Source: Clostridiales bacterium UBA4717 (lineage in GTDB: Bacteria; Bacillota; Clostridia; Oscillospirales; CAG-272). Taken from it: a stretch of DNA of 7,366 bases. The notes below the pieces were generated by a model. It made no database searches, had not been told where the DNA came from, and saw only the letters and a list, made by a program, of their open reading frames with translations. Position numbers and translations under genes: made by a program. This document shows, piece by piece, positions 5,130 through 7,366 of the stretch (the stretch's first letter is position 1; each line of letters starts with the position of its first letter). The stretch spans positions 6,378 to 13,743 of the forward strand of contig DHJP01000110.1 of assembly GCA_002404395.1 (NCBI GenBank), read 5' to 3'.

Positions 5130-5762
5130 ATGAAAAAGGGAATTATCGGAAAGAAGATCGGCATGACGCAGATCTTTACCGAAAACGGAAGTGTGATACC
5201 GGTTACCGTTATCGAAGCAGGTCCTTGCGTGGTAACGCAGAAAAAGACTGTTGAAAACGACGGTTACGATTCGGTTCAGCTCGGCTTTATGCCTGTTAAG
5301 GCAAAGCACCTGAGCAAGCCGCTTCAGGGACACTTCAACAAGTCGGGTGTTGAATTCAAGAAGCATCTTAAGGAATTCCGCCTTGACAATGCAGCTGAAA
5401 TGAACGTCGGTGATGTCGTTGCCGCCGATACCTTCGCCGCAGGCGAAAAGGTCGATGTAACCGGTACGACAAAGGGACGCGGATACAGCGGTGCTGTCAA
5501 GAGATGGGGACACCACACACTGAGAGCTACTCACGGTACAGGTCCTATCCACCGTCAGGTAGGTTCTATGGGTGCTAACTCAAGCCCGTCGAGAGTGTTC
5601 AAGAACAAGAAGATGGCAGGTCAGTACGGTAATGAACAGGTTACTGTTCTGAATCTTGAAGTAGTTAAGATCGACGCTGAGAAGAACCTCATCGCGGTCA
5701 AGGGAGCAGTTCCCGGATCGCGCGGAGACATCGTCTTCCTGCGCAATTCTGTTAAAGCGTAA
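5130..5762 (+). CDS. rplC: Large subunit ribosomal protein L3 (uL3)
   Basis: A 210-residue protein of normal L3 length. L3 is an early assembly protein that helps nucleate 50S formation; its central extension reaches the peptidyl transferase centre. Seen in order: the N terminus [16 protein letters not shown] (1-16), the barrel core with [16 protein letters not shown] (25-40), [16 protein letters not shown] (112-127), and the central extension [19 protein letters not shown] (135-153) leading to [17 protein letters not shown] (160-176). The extension holds the Gln that is methylated by PrmB in some bacteria and the region where pleuromutilin or linezolid resistance changes occur; nothing here clearly indicates resistance. 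The start is set by TAAGGAGG seven bases upstream. rplD follows after 20 nt. Codons in the central extension lean to GGT/GCT rather than GGC/GCC, unlike the 5' third. Confidence 0.98.
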   Translation: MKKGIIGKKIGMTQIFTENGSVIPVTVIEAGPCVVTQKKTVENDGYDSVQLGFMPVKAKHLSKPLQGHFNKSGVEFKKHLKEFRLDNAAEMNVGDVVAADTFAAGEKVDVTGTTKGRGYSGAVKRWGHHTLRATHGTGPIHRQVGSMGANSSPSRVFKNKKMAGQYGNEQVTVLNLEVVKIDAEKNLIAVKGAVPGSRGDIVFLRNSVKA

Positions 5763-5782
5763 TCGGAAGGAGGAAAATTACG

Positions 5783-6406
5783 ATGCCAAATTTGAAGGTT
5801 GTTGATATGACCGGTAAGGAAGTTGGCGATATTTCGCTTTCCGATGCTGTTTTCGGCATTGAAGTCAACGCTTCGGTACTTCATACCGCGGTCAAGGCAT
5901 ATCTTGCAAATCAGAGACAGGGCACACAGTCCACTCTTACCCGCACCGAGGTTTCGGGCGGCGGAAAGAAGCCCTGGAGACAGAAGGGAACCGGTCACGC
6001 AAGACAGGGTTCGACCCGTTCTCCGCAGTGGACGCACGGCGGCGTGGCACTTGGCCCGAAGCCGAGAGAATACCGCATTACGATCAACAAGAAGGTCAAG
6101 AGACTTGCAATGAAGAGCGCTCTGTCCTCAAAGGTTGCGGGCGGCGAAATGATCGTTGTCAGCGAGATCAAGAATGCAGAGTACAAAACAAAGACAATGG
6201 CTGCAATGCTTAAGGCACTCGGCAGCGAGAAGAAGGCACTTGTCGTGCTTCCCGCACCCGATGCAGCTACCGTTAAGAGCATGGCTAATATTCCGGGCGT
6301 AAAGACCGCGTATGTAAACACTCTTAACGTATACGACATCCTCAACTGCGATAAGTTTATCGTAGCTAAAGAGGCTGCCGAAAAGATCCAGGAGGTGTAT
6401 GCATAA
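5783..6406 (+). CDS. rplD: Large subunit ribosomal protein L4 (uL4)
   Basis: A 207-residue protein of normal length. L4 is a primary 23S rRNA binder needed early in 50S assembly, and its extended loop lines the constriction of the peptide exit tunnel. The loop is clear at residues 43-98: [21 protein letters not shown] begins it, and [20 protein letters not shown] (64-83) holds the macrolide-related tip. The C-terminal Rossmann-like domain spans about 100-207 ([27 protein letters not shown]). AAGGAGG lies nine bases upstream of the ATG. In E. coli, L4 also represses this operon through its leader RNA by both attenuation and translation block. The presence here of a terminator-like structure in the leader makes similar feedback plausible but unproven. 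The stop overlaps the start of rplW by one base (TAATG). Confidence 0.98.
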   Translation: MPNLKVVDMTGKEVGDISLSDAVFGIEVNASVLHTAVKAYLANQRQGTQSTLTRTEVSGGGKKPWRQKGTGHARQGSTRSPQWTHGGVALGPKPREYRITINKKVKRLAMKSALSSKVAGGEMIVVSEIKNAEYKTKTMAAMLKALGSEKKALVVLPAPDAATVKSMANIPGVKTAYVNTLNVYDILNCDKFIVAKEAAEKIQEVYA

Positions 6407-6699
6407 TGAAGACGGTTCACGATATTATCATTAAGCCGATCATCACTGAAGCCAGCATGTCGATGGCAGCCGGCAAGAAGTACGTCTTCAAGGTGATGAA
6501 GAACGCTACAAAGCCTGAGATCTCAGACGCTGTCGAAGAGCTTTTCGGCGTAAAGGTTGCTGATGTAAATACCATCAATATGAAGAAGAAGCCCAAGAGA
6601 CTCGGCGTTCACGCCGGCTATACTTCCGAATGGAAAAAAGCCATCGTTACGCTCAAGTCGGATTCCAAGCCGATCGAGTTCTTTGAAGGTATGATGTAA
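6406..6699 (+). CDS. rplW: Large subunit ribosomal protein L23 (uL23)
   Basis: A 97-residue protein of typical length for bacterial L23. It sits at the peptide exit site and is the docking point for trigger factor and signal recognition particle. The sequence shows the expected pattern: [14 protein letters not shown] (5-18), [27 protein letters not shown] (25-51), [13 protein letters not shown] (55-67) around the rRNA-binding loop, and [11 protein letters not shown] (76-86) as the last strand. The surface-exposed Glu used in trigger factor docking in E. coli probably corresponds to the acidic residue in ITEAS. The start ATG shares its A with the rplD stop, giving translational coupling; its AGGAGGT site (6390-6396) lies inside rplD. 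Confidence 0.97.
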   Translation: MKTVHDIIIKPIITEASMSMAAGKKYVFKVMKNATKPEISDAVEELFGVKVADVNTINMKKKPKRLGVHAGYTSEWKKAIVTLKSDSKPIEFFEGMM

Positions 6700-6716
6700 G
6701 AAGGAGAGTGAGATAA

Positions 6717-7366
6717 ATGGCAGTAAAGAAGTTTAAGCCTACTTCGGCTGCGAGAAGACATATGACTTCTCCGTCATTCGATGAGGTAACAAAGTTCACT
6801 CCCGAGAAAAAGCTGACGGTAATTCTTAAGAAAAATGCCGGACGCAACAGCTACGGAAAGATCACCGTTCGTCATCAGGGCGGCGGAAACAAGCTGAAGT
6901 ACAGAATCATCGACTTTAAGCGTAACAAGCTTGAAGCTGCAAAGGTTATCGGAGTTGAGTACGATCCCAACAGAACCGCTTATATTGCGCTCGTTGAGTA
7001 TGACGACGGCACCAGAAAGTACATTATCGCACCGCTCGGAGTTACCGACGGCGACGTACTTTACTCGGGCGCCGAGGCAGATATCAAGCCCGGTAACAAC
7101 CTCCCGATCGCCAACATTCCGGTAGGTACATTTATCCATAACGTTGAGCTTTATCCCGGCAAGGGCGGACAGCTTGTACGCAGCGCGGGAAGCGCAGCTC
7201 AGCTCATGGCTAAGGAAAACGGAATGGCTCAGGTAAGACTTCCTTCAGGCGAAGTTCGTCTCGTAAGACTTGACTGCACCGCGACTATCGGCCAGATCGG
7301 AAATATCGAGCATGAGATCATTAAGATCGGTAAAGCCGGCAAAAAGCGTCACATGGGTATCCGCCC
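6717..7366 (+). CDS. rplB: Large subunit ribosomal protein L2 (uL2), 3'-truncated
   Basis: The frame runs open to the right edge: 216 complete codons of an expected 275 or so. L2 is a core 50S protein at the peptidyl transferase region and intersubunit bridge B7b. The opening [17 protein letters not shown] is typical. [20 protein letters not shown] (47-66) and FKRNK form the OB-fold RNA-binding domain. [20 protein letters not shown] (133-152) with [15 protein letters not shown] and [10 protein letters not shown] begin the SH3-like domain. The frame stops at [10 protein letters not shown], so the C-terminal segment with the functionally important His (the HPHGGGEG region) is outside. AAGGAG (6701-6706) lies ten bases upstream, and the gap from rplW is 17 nt. 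The text HMGIRP differs slightly from the usual LGKRP but is within family variation. Confidence 0.97.
   Translation, partial: MAVKKFKPTSAARRHMTSPSFDEVTKFTPEKKLTVILKKNAGRNSYGKITVRHQGGGNKLKYRIIDFKRNKLEAAKVIGVEYDPNRTAYIALVEYDDGTRKYIIAPLGVTDGDVLYSGAEADIKPGNNLPIANIPVGTFIHNVELYPGKGGQLVRSAGSAAQLMAKENGMAQVRLPSGEVRLVRLDCTATIGQIGNIEHEIIKIGKAGKKRHMGIR

Noticed and set aside
5094..5552. Minus-strand ORF opposite rplC
   Set aside because: Antisense to a universally conserved gene and without start signals.

Overview
The window looks like chromosomal DNA from a Gram-positive member of the Clostridia, probably of the Ruminococcaceae/Oscillospiraceae type. This rests on a mid-range base composition, strong AAGGAGG ribosome binding sites before nearly every gene, textbook sigma-A promoters, Firmicutes-style r-protein sequences and a clostridial-type divergent Prs protein. 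The exact genus cannot be read from the sequence. There are no mobile elements, CRISPR arrays, tRNAs or rRNAs.

Left part (1-3252): the 3' two thirds of a ribose-phosphate pyrophosphokinase gene (+) converge on a MATE-family multidrug/cation efflux gene (-), separated by a perfect 16-bp bidirectional hairpin. The MATE gene is transcribed divergently from a DeoR/GlpR-family repressor gene (+). The 183-bp region between them is compact. Two sigma-A promoters overlap so closely that their -10 boxes are one base apart and form a 13-bp palindrome. A second palindrome fills the spacer of one promoter, and a pair of TTATCAA repeats 10 bp apart lies in the repressor's leader. The likely reading is that the repressor controls both itself and the efflux gene.

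Middle (3211-4386): a second bidirectional terminator, an unrecognised eight-helix membrane protein (-), and an AT-rich intergenic stretch. That stretch holds an inverted repeat with two mutually exclusive foldings, roughly phased A-tracts, and a small hairpin followed by T6.

Right part (4387-7366): the start of the S10 ribosomal protein operon in its conserved order rpsJ-rplC-rplD-rplW-rplB, the last cut by the window edge. A TTGCAA-17-TATAAT promoter drives a leader of about 278 nt. The leader is rich in complementary segments, including a terminator-like hairpin with a U-run about 110 nt before rpsJ. It may be a ribosomal-protein-responsive attenuator, and L4, the known regulator of this operon in E. 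coli, is the third gene. A 118-nt structured spacer separates rpsJ from rplC; the remaining genes are packed at 20, -1 and 17 nt.

No wholly new multi-gene system is apparent. The features most worth a second look are non-coding: the rpsJ leader, the overlapping MATE/DeoR promoter region and the rpsJ-rplC spacer.
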